From: Geodermatophilus obscurus
GTDB taxonomy: Bacteria; Actinomycetota; Actinomycetes; Mycobacteriales; Geodermatophilaceae
Assembly: GCF_900115395.1 (NCBI RefSeq)
Contig: NZ_FOWE01000004.1
Location: 248,001 to 312,000 of the forward strand
Reading direction: 5' to 3'
Length of the DNA: 64,000 nt
Positions 21,221 to 32,057 of the stretch are shown here, piece by piece. Each line of letters opens with the position of its first letter. The first letter of the stretch is position 1. The notes beneath the pieces are model-generated. The model did no database searches. It was not told where the DNA came from and saw only the letters and a program-made list of their open reading frames with translations. A program made the translations under genes and the position numbers.

Positions 21221-21256
21221 AGAGGGCCGGTCCAGCAGCTACTGGACCGGCCCTCT
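21221..21256. terminator. Strong bidirectional hairpin between groEL and whiB3
   Basis: AGAGGGCCGGTCCAG (21221-21235) is perfectly complementary to CTGGACCGGCCCTCT (21242-21256) over a six-base loop. It lies between two convergent genes and can serve both. Confidence 0.85.
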
Positions 21257-21276
21257 CGTCGTGTATCGGTGGGGCG

Positions 21277-21576
21277 CTAGACCCCCGCGGCGACGGCGGC
21301 GGGCTCCGCGGCGATGAGCCGGGCCCGCTCCTCCTCGCTCATGCCGCCCCAGACCCCGTAGGGCTCGCGGACGCTGAGCGCGTGCTTGAGGCAGGCCTCG
21401 ACGACCGGGCACTTGCCGCAGACGGCCTTCGCGGCGGCCTGGCGGCGGGCCCGGGCGGGGCCCCGCTCGCCGTCCGGGTGGAAGAACAGGGCCGTGCTCT
21501 CACCACGGCAGGCGCCGTGCAACTGCCAGTCCCAGACCTCGGCCACGGGTGTCGGCAGTCGGCGGATGTCGGCCAT
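21277..21576 (-). CDS. whiB3: WhiB-family iron-sulfur regulator, WhiB3/WhiD type
   Basis: A 99-residue redox-sensing 4Fe-4S transcription factor that acts with the main sigma factor. The four cluster cysteines are in GACRG, AVCGKCPVV and EACLKHAL, followed by the GVWGG turn. WDWQLHGACRG, FFHPDGERG and EPYGVWGG match WhiB3 of mycobacteria and WhiD of Streptomyces better than other WhiB classes, from memory. ATG 21576 follows GAGGAGG. It is back to back with bldM, the order seen in Streptomyces (whiD-bldM), which supports the class call. Confidence 0.92.
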   Translation of the reverse strand: MADIRRLPTPVAEVWDWQLHGACRGESTALFFHPDGERGPARARRQAAAKAVCGKCPVVEACLKHALSVREPYGVWGGMSEEERARLIAAEPAAVAAGV

Positions 21577-21819
21577 GTCGGTCCTCCTCGGCTCAGTGCG
21601 AGCCGGAGGGGGCGGTCCGGCTGCATGGGGCCGGTGCCCGAGGGCCGCGAGGGCCAAACACGTCGCGATCGAGCATTTTCCCGGCCCGCGTCTCCCCCCG
21701 CAGGGTGAGCACGGCTGTTCCCTCCCCGGACCGGCGGTCAAGGTGACTGCAGGCCGTGCCGTTCCCCGGGTCGAGTGACCCGGGCGCCCCGTTCGGCCGG
21801 GGGAGACGAGGAGCAACAC

Positions 21820-22557
21820 GTGATCGACGACAGGATGCGTGGACCCGGCCACGGGGCCACGACCGTGTGGGTGTACGACGAGCGCCGCCGCGTCCGCGAC
21901 GACGTCGCCTCCCGCCTGGTGGCCCTGCCCTTCGTGGGCCGGGTCGAGGTCGTCGGTGACGCCGTCGCGCTGATGCAGCGGCTGGCCACCCGGCAGCCCG
22001 ACGTGCTGCTGGTCGGCACGCAGCGCGCCGTCGACACCGGCCTGACCGTGGCGACGCAGGTGCTGCGGACCCACCCGGGCGTCCCGGTGCTCGTGCTGGG
22101 CGCGCCCGACGACGCCGAGACGGTGCGCGCGTCGGTCGCCGTCGGCGCCCGGGGCTACCTGCGCTGGGACGCCAGCGCCCTGGAGATGGGCCTGGGCCTG
22201 TCCCGCGTGGGCCTTCGCCCCGACGGCCCCCGCCCGCCGCAGCCGGTGAGCGCCCCGGTGCCGCTGGCCTCGGTCGGGGCCCCGGCTCCCGCGTGGGCCA
22301 CGCCGCTCAACGGTGCCGGCCCCCGTGCGGTCAGCTCGACGGTCCGCGAGACCACGCCGGCGGTGACGCTGTCCATGCGGGAGATGCAGGTCCTCACCGG
22401 CATGAGCCAGGGCAAGAGCAACGCCCAGATCGGCCGCGAGCTCTACCTGTCCGAGGACACGATCAAGACCCACGCTCGCCGGCTGTTCCGCAAGCTCGGC
22501 GCCAAGGACCGGGCCGAGGCCGTCGCGACGGGCTTCCGCCGCGGGATGATGTCCTGA
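21820..22557 (+). CDS. bldM: BldM-like orphan response regulator
   Basis: A 245-residue LuxR-type regulator. The N-terminal receiver (about residues 10-125) is atypical: an expected acidic pocket (DD) is replaced by VWVYDERRR, and the phosphorylation-site region reads DVLLVGTQR without the usual Asp, so it may work without phosphorylation. A Pro/Ala linker follows. The HTH (SMREMQVLTGMSQGKSNAQIG, then SEDTIKTHARRLFRKLGAKDRAEAVATGFRRG) closely resembles Streptomyces BldM. GTG 21820 follows GAGGAG; a longer frame from 21775 lacks a ribosome site. Divergent from whiB3. Confidence 0.85.
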   Translation: MIDDRMRGPGHGATTVWVYDERRRVRDDVASRLVALPFVGRVEVVGDAVALMQRLATRQPDVLLVGTQRAVDTGLTVATQVLRTHPGVPVLVLGAPDDAETVRASVAVGARGYLRWDASALEMGLGLSRVGLRPDGPRPPQPVSAPVPLASVGAPAPAWATPLNGAGPRAVSSTVRETTPAVTLSMREMQVLTGMSQGKSNAQIGRELYLSEDTIKTHARRLFRKLGAKDRAEAVATGFRRGMMS

Positions 22558-22574
22558 CCTGCTGAGTTCGCGCC

Positions 22575-22607
22575 GAGGGGCCCCTCCGATTCCCGGAGGG
22601 GCCCCTC
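22575..22607. terminator. Hairpin terminator between bldM and DUF5319 gene
   Basis: GAGGGGCCCCTCCG (22575-22588) pairs with CGGAGGGGCCCCTC (22594-22607) over a five-base loop; the genes on either side converge. Confidence 0.85.
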
Positions 22608-22637
22608 GCCGCGTTCCCGGCCCGGTGGGGTCCTCGG

Positions 22638-23027
22638 CTACTCGTCGCGGGCGTGCCGGCCGCCGGGGGAGCCGCCGGGCTCCTCGCGCTCGGCCATGGC
22701 GGTCACCCCGTCGGCGTAGCCGCTGGCGTAGTCCCAGCTGACGTAGTCGTCGGGGTCGGGGTCGAAGGGCGGTTCGTGCCGGCCGGTCTGCCCCTCCTCG
22801 AGCAGCTGGCGCAGGTTGGCCTGCATCAGCGCCCAGTCGACGTGGTGTTCCTCGTCGCAGTCGGGGCAGTCGACGACGATGCCCTTGATGCCGGTCGGTT
22901 CGAGCAGCGTCCGGAAGACCTCGAGCTCGGCGAGGTCGTCGAGGACCCCGGCCCGCTCCTCCATGGTCAGCGGCGGCGGGTCCGACGGCGTGCTGCCGGA
23001 GTCCGGGACGTCGTCGAAGGGACTCAC
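22638..23027 (-). CDS. DUF5319 family protein
   Basis: A 129-residue acidic protein of unknown function found throughout actinobacteria near guaB. The core reads MEERAGVLDDLAELEVFRTLLEPTG, then GIVVDCPDCDEEHHVDW, in which the CPDC and HH could hold a zinc ion, and PDDYVSWDYASGYADG near residue 95. The GTG at 23027 follows a strong GGGAGGAGG. It is divergent from guaB with about 210 bases between. Family assignment is from recognition of the core motif. Confidence 0.82.
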   Translation of the reverse strand: MSPFDDVPDSGSTPSDPPPLTMEERAGVLDDLAELEVFRTLLEPTGIKGIVVDCPDCDEEHHVDWALMQANLRQLLEEGQTGRHEPPFDPDPDDYVSWDYASGYADGVTAMAEREEPGGSPGGRHARDE

Positions 23028-23102
23028 GGTGCCTCCTCCCTCGTGCTGCGGCGGTTCGCGCGCACGGGCGCGCGGGCTCGCACGTCCGGGGGACCACGGT
23101 AG

Positions 23103-24755
<1,653 letters not shown>

Positions 24756-24760
24756 GCCAC

Positions 24761-24820
24761 TTGTCCAACGTCGGGTCCACCCGTCAGACCGTCGAGGCAC
24801 CGAACTACCGGGGGCGCTGA
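24761..24820 (+). other. Duplicated guaB 3' end (mini-ORF)
   Basis: Bases 24788-24820 again encode [10 protein letters not shown] and stop, as guaB does at 24723-24755. Six of the ten sense codons differ, every one at a synonymous third position. Read from the TTG at 24761 it is a 19-residue [22 protein letters not shown], ending two bases before the guaB3 start. A remnant of a displaced second guaB, or a translated mini-gene, would both fit. Confidence 0.8.
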
Positions 24821-24822
24821 CC

Positions 24823-25974
24823 ATGCCCGCTCGCGACACCGTCGAGATCGGCCTCAACCGCTTCGCCCGCCGGGGCTACGACCTCGACGAGGTGTCGATC
24901 GTCCCGTCCCGCCGCACCCGCGACGTCGACGACGTCTCCACCGCCTGGCAGATCGACGCCTTCCGGTTCGAGATCCCGCTGGTGACCAGCCCCAGCGACG
25001 CCGTCGTCAGCCCCGCGACGGCGATCGCCGTCGGCCAGGCGGGCGGCCTCGGCGTGCTGAACGCCGAGGGGCTGTGGACCCGCTACGACGACCCGCTGCC
25101 GGTCTACCGGCAGCTGCGCGAGGCCGGCGCGGAGGCGCCGCCGCCGGTGTCGCTGCTGCAGCAGGTCTACGCCGAGCCGGTGAAGGCCGACCTGATCGGC
25201 GCCCGGATCAAGGAGATGCGCGACGCCGGGGTGACCACGGCCGTGCGCGTGTCGCCGCAGCACACCGAGCTGCTCGCGCCGACGGTGCTCGCCGCCGGGG
25301 TCGACCTGCTGGTCATCCAGGGCACGATCGTCTCCGCCGAGCACGTGACCACCCAGGGCGCCGCGCTCAACCTCAAGTCCTTCATCGCCGACCTCGACGT
25401 CCCGGTGATCGTGGGCGGTGCGGCCAACTACACGACCGCGCTGCACCTCATGCGCACCGGCGCGGCCGGCGTGATCGTCGGCGTCGGCGCCGACAGCTTC
25501 TCCACCGGCGACGCCGTCATGGGCATCCGGGTGCCGCTGGCCAGCGCGATCGCCGACGCCGCGGCCGCTCGCCGCGACTACCTCGACGAGACCGGTGGCC
25601 GGTACGTGCACGTCATCGCCAACGGCCGGATCGAGACCAGCGGCGCCATCGCCCGGGCCCTGGCCTGCGGCGCCGACGCCGTGCAGCTCGGCGAGCCGCT
25701 GCGCGCGGCGAGGGAGGCCCCGGCCTCCGGCGTGTGGTGGGACTCGGTGGCCGCGCACCCGCGGCTGCCGCGCGGCGGGACGTCGGCGCCGGTGCCCGCC
25801 CGGGGGTCGCTGGAGCAGCTGCTGCTCGGCCCGGCCGAGACCTCCGACGGCCGCACCAACCTCTTCGGCGCGCTGCGCCGCACGATGGCCAAGACCGGCT
25901 ACCGCGACCTCAAGGAGTTCCAGCGCGTGGACCTCGTGATCGGCGGCGCCCCGGCCGGCGACAGCGCCGACTGA
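24823..25974 (+). CDS. guaB3: GuaB3-family IMP dehydrogenase-related protein
   Basis: A 383-residue actinobacterial GuaB paralogue without CBS domains. It opens [23 protein letters not shown] and keeps the barrel loops ([35 protein letters not shown]) but lacks the catalytic GSICTT cysteine loop ([14 protein letters not shown] instead), so the IMPDH reaction is unlikely as in GuaB. Its role is unknown to me; some annotations call it GMP reductase-like. It overlaps guaA by ATGA, so guaB-guaB3-guaA is a unit. Confidence 0.9.
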   Translation: MPARDTVEIGLNRFARRGYDLDEVSIVPSRRTRDVDDVSTAWQIDAFRFEIPLVTSPSDAVVSPATAIAVGQAGGLGVLNAEGLWTRYDDPLPVYRQLREAGAEAPPPVSLLQQVYAEPVKADLIGARIKEMRDAGVTTAVRVSPQHTELLAPTVLAAGVDLLVIQGTIVSAEHVTTQGAALNLKSFIADLDVPVIVGGAANYTTALHLMRTGAAGVIVGVGADSFSTGDAVMGIRVPLASAIADAAAARRDYLDETGGRYVHVIANGRIETSGAIARALACGADAVQLGEPLRAAREAPASGVWWDSVAAHPRLPRGGTSAPVPARGSLEQLLLGPAETSDGRTNLFGALRRTMAKTGYRDLKEFQRVDLVIGGAPAGDSAD

Positions 25975-27536
25975 TGGACTTCCCGACCGTCCTCGTCGTC
26001 GACTTCGGCGCGCAGTACGCCCAGCTCATCGCCCGGCGCATCCGCGAGGCCGGCGTCTACTCCGAGATCGTCCCGTCGTCGGTGTCCGCGGAGGAGATCC
26101 TGGAGCGGGAGCCGGCGGCGGTCGTGCTGTCGGGCGGCCCGTCCAGCGTCTACGCCGAGGGCGCGCCGCAGGTCGACCCCACGCTGTTCGAGGGCGGGGT
26201 GCCGGCGTTCGGCATCTGCTACGGGTTCCAGGCGATGGCGCAGTCCCTCGGCGGCACCGTCGCGCACACCGGCGGCCGCGAGTACGGCCGCACCCCGCTG
26301 ACGGTCACCACCGGCGGCCGGCTCTTCGGCGACCTGCCGGTCGAGCAGCCGGTGTGGATGAGCCACGGCGACGCCGTCAGCGCCCCGCCGCCCGGGTTCA
26401 CCGTCACCGCCACCTCCAGCGGCGCGCCGGTCGCGGCGTTCGAGGACGTCGACCGGCGGCTGGCCGGCGTGCAGTTCCACCCCGAGGTGCGGCACACCGC
26501 GCACGGCCAGACGGTGCTCGAGCACTTCCTGTTCGACATCGCCGGCCTGGAGCCGACCTGGACGGCGGCCAACGTCGTCGAGGAGCAGGTCGAGCGGATC
26601 CGCGCGCAGGTGGGGGAGGGCCGGGCGCTGTGCGCGCTGTCGGGCGGTGTCGACTCCGCCGTCGCCGCGGCGCTCGTGCAGCGGGCCATCGGTGACCGGC
26701 TGACCTGCGTGTACGTCGACCACGGGCTCATGCGCGAGGGCGAGACCGAGCAGATCGAGCGGGACTTCGTCGCCGTCACCCGGGTGGACCTGCGGGTGGT
26801 CGACGCCCGGGAGCGGTTCCTCGGCGCGCTGGCCGGGATCAGCGACCCGGAGGAGAAGCGCAAGACGATCGGCCGGGAGTTCATCCGGGTCTTCGAGCAG
26901 GCCGCGCTCGACGTCGTCGGCGACGCGGCCGACCACGGGGAGCGCGTCGACTTCCTCGTGCAGGGGACGCTCTACCCCGACGTCGTCGAGTCCGGCGGCG
27001 GCACGGGGACGGCGAACATCAAGAGCCACCACAACGTCGGCGGGCTGCCCGAGGACCTGCAGTTCACCCTCGTCGAGCCGCTGCGGACGCTGTTCAAGGA
27101 CGAGGTCCGCGCGGTCGGCGTCGAGCTGCGGCTGCCCGAGGCGATGGTGTGGCGCCAGCCGTTCCCCGGCCCGGGCCTGGGGATCCGGATCGTCGGCGAG
27201 GTGACCCAGGAGCGCCTCGACGTGCTGCGGCAGGCCGACGCGATCGTGCGCGCCGAGCTCACCGCCGCCGGCCTGGACCGCGAGATCTGGCAGTGCCCGG
27301 TGGTGCTGCTGGCCGACGTCCGCTCGGTGGGTGTGCAGGGCGACGGCCGCACCTACGGCCACCCGGTGGTGCTGCGCCCGGTGTCCAGCGAGGACGCCAT
27401 GACCGCCGACTGGACCCGGCTGCCCTACGACGTGCTCGCCCGGATCTCCACCCGCATCACCAACGAGGTCCGCGAGGTCAACCGCGTCGTCCTCGACGTC
27501 ACGAGCAAGCCGCCCGGCACCATCGAGTGGGAATGA
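25974..27536 (+). CDS. guaA: GMP synthase (glutamine-hydrolysing)
   Basis: Aminates XMP to GMP. The 520-residue protein has a class I glutamine amidotransferase domain ([12 protein letters not shown], nucleophile [11 protein letters not shown] near residue 82, HPEVRHT). Next come the ATP-pyrophosphatase P-loop [12 protein letters not shown] near residue 224 and the dimerisation domain ending with [18 protein letters not shown] 25974 overlaps the guaB3 stop. The active-site residue set is complete. Confidence 0.98.
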   Translation: MDFPTVLVVDFGAQYAQLIARRIREAGVYSEIVPSSVSAEEILEREPAAVVLSGGPSSVYAEGAPQVDPTLFEGGVPAFGICYGFQAMAQSLGGTVAHTGGREYGRTPLTVTTGGRLFGDLPVEQPVWMSHGDAVSAPPPGFTVTATSSGAPVAAFEDVDRRLAGVQFHPEVRHTAHGQTVLEHFLFDIAGLEPTWTAANVVEEQVERIRAQVGEGRALCALSGGVDSAVAAALVQRAIGDRLTCVYVDHGLMREGETEQIERDFVAVTRVDLRVVDARERFLGALAGISDPEEKRKTIGREFIRVFEQAALDVVGDAADHGERVDFLVQGTLYPDVVESGGGTGTANIKSHHNVGGLPEDLQFTLVEPLRTLFKDEVRAVGVELRLPEAMVWRQPFPGPGLGIRIVGEVTQERLDVLRQADAIVRAELTAAGLDREIWQCPVVLLADVRSVGVQGDGRTYGHPVVLRPVSSEDAMTADWTRLPYDVLARISTRITNEVREVNRVVLDVTSKPPGTIEWE

Positions 27537-27537
27537 G

Positions 27538-27651
27538 GACCCCGTCGCCCCCACGCCTCGCAGGCTCGGCGCGGGCCCCCGCGACGGGGCCGTTCCAGCA
27601 CGTCGCCTGCTCGGGCCGGGGCCCTGCGACGAGGCCGTTCCAGCACGTCAC
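27538..27651 (+). repeat. Intergenic repeat family A, copy 3 plus a half copy
   Basis: CCCCGTCGC (27540-27548) pairs with GCGACGGGG (27581-27589), the same stem as copy 2; the loop has CCCCCACGCCTCGC as in copy 1. The tail CCGTTCCAGCACGTCGC is at 27590-27606. A second right arm and tail (TGCGACGAGG, then CCGTTCCAGCACGTCAC at 27635-27651) follows and runs into the stop codon of the WYL gene. Confidence 0.78.
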
Positions 27652-28343
27652 CCGGGGGACCTGACGGCGTGCGCGTCCGGGGGCGGGGTGCCGTAGACCG
27701 CGGGGTCCCGCTCGGGTGCGACCTCGGTGGTGAGGTCGGCGGCCTCGATGCGGTCCCAGCGGAACCAGCGCGGCGCGTCCCGTTCCCGGCACCAGCCGAC
27801 CAGGTACCACCGGTCCCCGGTGCGGGCGAGCAGATGCGGCTCCACCCGGCGGCGGGACGCCGCCCCGCGACGGTCGCGGTAGGTGATCGCCACGACGCGC
27901 CGCCGGGCCAGCGCCTCCTCCACCACGGGCGCGGGGTCGGGACGCCCGCCGGGCCGCCCGCGCACCCACACCCGGCCGCCGAGCCGCTCGGTCTCCGCCC
28001 GCGCCGCGGCACCGAGGCCGTCGAGCACCTTCGCCAGCGCCGCCCGGCCGTCGGCGGCGAACGGCGCGTCCGTCGCCCCGGCCAGCGCGAGGGTGACCGC
28101 GACGGCCTGCGCCGGCGTCAGGTTGACCGGCGGGAGGGTGGCCGAGGCGTCGAGCACGTAGCCCCCGCCGGGACCCGAGCCCGCCCAGATCGGGACGCCG
28201 GCCTGCTGCAGGGCGCTGACGTCGCGCTTGACGGTGCGGGTGGACACCTCCAGCCACTCCGCGAGGCGCTGCGCCGTCCGGCCGCGCGACCCGGCCCGCC
28301 GCAGTTCCTCGGTGAGCGCGTGCAGCCGGTCGGTGCGGTTCAC
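27648..28343 (-). CDS. WYL-domain transcriptional regulator (DeoR-like HTH)
   Basis: A 231-residue regulator. The N-terminal HTH (TDRLHALTEELRRAG, RTAQRLAEWLEVSTRTVKRDVSALQQAGVPI, then a GPGGGY wing) occupies residues 1-65. A linker and a WYL ligand-sensing domain with ITYRDRRGAASRRRVEPHLLARTGDRWYLVGW follow near residues 140-190. GTG 28343 is chosen because VNRTDRLHALTEELR is the family start; the longer frame crosses the operator. It is divergent from the hydrolase gene it probably controls. Confidence 0.92.
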   Translation of the reverse strand: MNRTDRLHALTEELRRAGSRGRTAQRLAEWLEVSTRTVKRDVSALQQAGVPIWAGSGPGGGYVLDASATLPPVNLTPAQAVAVTLALAGATDAPFAADGRAALAKVLDGLGAAARAETERLGGRVWVRGRPGGRPDPAPVVEEALARRRVVAITYRDRRGAASRRRVEPHLLARTGDRWYLVGWCRERDAPRWFRWDRIEAADLTTEVAPERDPAVYGTPPPDAHAVRSPG

Positions 28344-28362
28344 GATCGCGAGGATCGCAGGA

Positions 28363-28388
28363 GTCGGTGACAGGACGGTGTCACCGAC
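28363..28388. promoter_or_regulatory. Inverted-repeat operator between WYL regulator and hydrolase
   Basis: GTCGGTGACA (28363-28372) is perfectly inverted as TGTCACCGAC (28379-28388) with a six-base centre. It lies midway between the divergent starts at 28343 and 28409, the expected place for the WYL regulator to act on both. Confidence 0.8.
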
Positions 28389-28408
28389 GCCCGAGCAGAG
28401 TGACCGGC

Positions 28409-28993
28409 ATGGCATCCATCGCGCTGTTCCACTCCGTCCTCGGCGTCCGGCCGGGCATCTCCGACGCCGCGGGGCGCCTGCGCGCGGCCGGCCATGACGT
28501 CCTCGTCGTCGACCAGTACGACGGGCGGGTCTTCGACGACTACGGCGAGGCCGGCAGGTACGTCGAGGAGGTCGGCTTCCCGGCGCTCATGGCCCGCGCC
28601 GCGGACGCCGTCCGCGACCTGCCCGACGGCTTCGTGGCCGCCGGCTTCTCCAACGGCGCCGGGATGGCCGAGCACGTGGCCACCCGGCGCCGGGTCAGCG
28701 GCGTGCTGCTGGCCTCCGGAGCGCTGCCGATGGCCGTCCTCGGGGCGCCGTCCTGGCCGGCCGGCGTGGCGGCGCAGCTGCACCGCGCCACCGGGGATCC
28801 GCACGCGTCCGCCGAGTGGGACGAGGCCCTGGCCGCCGACGTCGCGGCCGCCGGCGGTGTCCTGGAGGTGGTCCGGTACGAGGTGGCGGGCCACCTGTTC
28901 ACCGACCCGAGCCTGCCCGCCGAGTACGACGCGGCGGCCACCGAGAGGTTCTGGCGGGAGGCGCTGTCGTTCGTCGGCCGGGTCGTCGGCTGA
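28409..28993 (+). CDS. Dienelactone hydrolase family protein
   Basis: A 194-residue alpha/beta hydrolase. The nucleophile elbow reads AAGFSNGAGM near residue 86, so Ser replaces the Cys of classical dienelactone hydrolase; an Asp (VVDQYDG or GDPHAS region) and the His in VAGHLFTDP near residue 170 complete a plausible triad. The substrate is unknown and Ser suggests a general esterase. ATG 28409 matches the family start (MASIALFHSVLGVRPG). Probably repressed by the divergent WYL regulator. Confidence 0.86.
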   Translation: MASIALFHSVLGVRPGISDAAGRLRAAGHDVLVVDQYDGRVFDDYGEAGRYVEEVGFPALMARAADAVRDLPDGFVAAGFSNGAGMAEHVATRRRVSGVLLASGALPMAVLGAPSWPAGVAAQLHRATGDPHASAEWDEALAADVAAAGGVLEVVRYEVAGHLFTDPSLPAEYDAAATERFWREALSFVGRVVG

Positions 28994-28997
28994 GGGC

Positions 28998-29019
28998 GGA
29001 CGGTGGCACCGGACCGTCC
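28998..29019 (+). terminator. Short hairpin after dienelactone hydrolase gene
   Basis: GGACGGT (28998-29004) pairs with ACCGTCC (29013-29019) over eight bases, four bases after the stop codon. Confidence 0.5.
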
Positions 29020-29172
29020 GGTCTCGCCTCTCGCGCTCACCACCGGTGACGGCGGGCCGGTGTGGTCTGGGTCACACGCCGGAGCGGGGGCCGGTCCGCC
29101 GTCGCCCTCCCGTCCCGCGATTAGCGTCCCGCGCCTCGGCCGACGGCGGCCGGGGGGACACGGGGAGTGGTC

Positions 29173-31977
29173 ATGGCGACCTGGGCCGGACACCTGCGGC
29201 GGACGACGCGAGCGGCGGGGGTCGGGGTCCTCGCCCTCCTCCTGGTGGTCTCGGCGTGCCTCGCGGTCATCGCGCAGAGCGCGGCGCCGGCGGCCGCCGC
29301 GCCACAGGCGGGCTTCACCGACACCACCGCCTTCAGCGGCCTGGTCAACCCGACGGCGGTCCGCTTCGCGCCCGACGGACGGGTCTTCGTCGCCGAGAAG
29401 CGGGGCACCGTCCAGGTGTTCGACGGCCTCGCCGACACCACGCCGACGCAGGTGGCCGACCTCCGCACCGAGGTCCACAACTTCTGGGACCGCGGGCTGC
29501 TCGGGCTGGCGGTCGACCCCGGGTTCCCGGCCCGCCCGTACCTCTACGCGCTGTACACCTTCGACGGGCCGGTCGGCGGGACCGCGCCCCGGTGGGGGAC
29601 GGCGGGCGCCGACAGCGATCCCTGCCCGAGCCCGCCCGGTGCCACCAGTGACGGCTGCGTCGTCAGCGGGAAGCTGGTCAAGCTCACCCTGACCGGCACG
29701 ACGACGACCAAGCAGGACCTGGTCCACGACTGGTGCCAGCAGTACCCCAGCCACAGCACCGGGGACCTCGTCTTCGGCCGCGACGGCGCGCTCTACGCCT
29801 CCGCCGGTGACGGCGCGAGCTTCGACTTCGCCGACTTCGGCCAGGACGGCAACCCGGTCAACCCCTGCGGCGACCCGCCGGGCGGGGTCGGCGGGGCGAT
29901 GACGCCGCCCACGGCGCAGGGCGGTGCGCTCCGCTCCCAGGACCTGCGGACTGGCGGCGACCCGGTGACCCTCGACGGCACGGTCATCCGCGTCTCCCCG
30001 GACACCGGCGCGGCCCTGCCGGACAACCCGAACGCGGCGTCCGCCGACGCCAACGCGCGGCGGATCGTGGCCTACGGCCTGCGCAACCCGTTCCGAATGA
30101 CGCAGCGCCCCGGCACCGACGAGGTGTGGATCGGCGACGTCGGCTGGGGGACCTTCGAGGAGATCGACCGCCTCGCGGCACCGACGGCCGGCGTCACCAA
30201 CTTCGGCTGGCCCTGCTACGAGGGCAACGACCGTCAGGCCGCCTACGACGGGTTGAACCTGACGGTCTGCGAGGACCTCTACGCGCAGGGCCCCTCCGCC
30301 GTCACCGCGCCCTACTACCCGTACCGGCACGGTCAGCCGCTCAACGCCAACGACAACTGCAACGTCACCCGCGGGTCCTCGACCTCCGGTGTCTCGTTCC
30401 AGTTCTACGCGGGCGGTCCCTACCCGGCGGAGTACGACGGCGCGCTGTTCTTCTCCGACTACTCGCGCAACTGCATCTGGGTGATGACCCGGGGCACCGA
30501 CGGCCTCCCGGACCGGCTCAAGGCACGCCCCTTCGTCACCGACGCCGCCGGCCCGGTGGACCTGGAGCTCTCCCCGCAGGGTGAGCTCTTCTACGCCGAC
30601 CTCAACGGCGGGACCATCCGGCGCGTCGCCTACGCCGGGACCGGCCCCACGCCCACGACGTGCCCGGCGGGCCAGTACCTCGCCGAGTACTTCCCGAACA
30701 AGACGCTCACCGGCCCGGCCGCGGCCACCGCCTGTGAGGCGGCCCCGCTGTCCCACGACTGGGGCACGGGCGCCCCGGCGGGCGTCGGGCCCGACAACTT
30801 CTCGGCCCGCTGGACCGGCACCTTCGACTTCACCGGCGGGGACACCACGTTCACCGCCGTGACCGACGACGGGATGCGCGTGGCGGTGGACGGGACCCCG
30901 GTGATCGACGAGTGGCGGGACCAGTCACCCACCACCTTCACCGCGACCAGACCGCTGACGGCGGGCGCCCACCAGGTGCGCGTCGAGTGGTTCGAGACCG
31001 GCGGCGACGCCGTCGCGAAGCTGGCCTGGGCCGCCGCGGGCCCGGCGACCGGCGACCCGGTCCCGCAGATCACCACCCCCGCGGCGGGGACGACGTGGCA
31101 GGTCGGCGAGACGATCGCCTTCACCGGCTCGGCGACCGACGCGGCCGGCCGGCCGCTCCCGGCGAGCGCGCTGACCTGGGAGATGGTGCTGCAGCACTGC
31201 CCCGACGCCTGTCACGACCACCCGCTGCAGTCGTGGTCCGGGGTGAGCGGCGCGTCCATCGCCGCGCCGGACCACGAGTACCCGGCCCACCTCGAGCTGC
31301 GGCTCACGGCGCGGGACGCCACCGGGCGGACGGCCACGGTCGTGCGGGAGCTGCAGCCGCGGACCGTGCAGGTCACGGTGACCACGCAGCCCGCCGGCCT
31401 GCAGGCCACGCTGGGCTCGCGGACGGCGGCCACCCCGTTCACCGCCACGGTGATCGTGGGCGGGCGGACCGGCCTGTCGGCCCCGAGTCCGCAGACGTCG
31501 GGCGGGCTAGTCCACGACTTCGCCTCGTGGTCCGACGGCGGTGCGCAGACGCACCAGGTCACCGTGGGGGCCACCCCGGTCACCTACACGGCGACCTACC
31601 GGTCCGCCTGCGGTGCCGGCCAGTTCCGCGCCGAGTACTTCGGCAACCGGACGCTGTCGGGGACGCCGGCCTCGAGCGCCTGCGAGGCGGCTCCGCTGAA
31701 CCGCACCTGGGGGACCGGAGGACCGCCGGGGGTCGGCCAGAACAACTTCTCGGCGCGCTGGACCGGCGTCTTCTCCTTCACCGCCGGTGCCCACACCTTC
31801 ACCGCCGCCGGTGACGACGGGATCCGCGTGTACGTCGACGGTCAGCTCAGGATCGACCGCTGGGCGGCCGGCGGCACGGGCACGGCGACCCTCACCCTGA
31901 CCGAGGGGACACACGAGGTCCGGGTCGAGTACTTCGAGAAGACGGGCCAGGCGTCGGCCCGGGTGTCGTGGACCTGA
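29173..31977 (+). CDS. Secreted PQQ-type sugar dehydrogenase with two PA14 domains
   Basis: A 934-residue exported protein. A signal peptide (RRTTRAAGVGVLALLLVVSACLAVIAQ, cleaved near AAAAPQ) is followed by a six-bladed beta-propeller of the glucose/sorbosone dehydrogenase type, about residues 50-490. Its motifs include GLVNPTAVRFAPDGRVFVAEKRG, RGLLGLAVDPGF and AYGLRNPFRM. PA14 domain 1 (about 495-620, YLAEYFPNKTLTG) and PA14 domain 2 (about 815-934, FRAEYFGNRTLSG) flank an Ig-like region. PA14 suggests carbohydrate binding outside the cell. ATG 29173 sits 5 bases after GGGGAG; GTG 29167 is an alternative. Confidence 0.87.
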   Translation: MATWAGHLRRTTRAAGVGVLALLLVVSACLAVIAQSAAPAAAAPQAGFTDTTAFSGLVNPTAVRFAPDGRVFVAEKRGTVQVFDGLADTTPTQVADLRTEVHNFWDRGLLGLAVDPGFPARPYLYALYTFDGPVGGTAPRWGTAGADSDPCPSPPGATSDGCVVSGKLVKLTLTGTTTTKQDLVHDWCQQYPSHSTGDLVFGRDGALYASAGDGASFDFADFGQDGNPVNPCGDPPGGVGGAMTPPTAQGGALRSQDLRTGGDPVTLDGTVIRVSPDTGAALPDNPNAASADANARRIVAYGLRNPFRMTQRPGTDEVWIGDVGWGTFEEIDRLAAPTAGVTNFGWPCYEGNDRQAAYDGLNLTVCEDLYAQGPSAVTAPYYPYRHGQPLNANDNCNVTRGSSTSGVSFQFYAGGPYPAEYDGALFFSDYSRNCIWVMTRGTDGLPDRLKARPFVTDAAGPVDLELSPQGELFYADLNGGTIRRVAYAGTGPTPTTCPAGQYLAEYFPNKTLTGPAAATACEAAPLSHDWGTGAPAGVGPDNFSARWTGTFDFTGGDTTFTAVTDDGMRVAVDGTPVIDEWRDQSPTTFTATRPLTAGAHQVRVEWFETGGDAVAKLAWAAAGPATGDPVPQITTPAAGTTWQVGETIAFTGSATDAAGRPLPASALTWEMVLQHCPDACHDHPLQSWSGVSGASIAAPDHEYPAHLELRLTARDATGRTATVVRELQPRTVQVTVTTQPAGLQATLGSRTAATPFTATVIVGGRTGLSAPSPQTSGGLVHDFASWSDGGAQTHQVTVGATPVTYTATYRSACGAGQFRAEYFGNRTLSGTPASSACEAAPLNRTWGTGGPPGVGQNNFSARWTGVFSFTAGAHTFTAAGDDGIRVYVDGQLRIDRWAAGGTGTATLTLTEGTHEVRVEYFEKTGQASARVSWT

Positions 31978-32000
31978 CCCGGCGCCCCGGCTGACGACGG

Positions 32001-32039
32001 ACGAGGGCCCGGGGAGCTGGTCGCTCCCCGGGCCCTCGT
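32001..32039. terminator. Strong bidirectional hairpin
   Basis: A perfect 17-bp stem, ACGAGGGCCCGGGGAGC (32001-32017) with GCTCCCCGGGCCCTCGT (32023-32039), has a five-base loop. It lies between two convergent genes. Confidence 0.88.
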
Positions 32040-32057
32040 CGGTCCGCCCCCGTCGTG

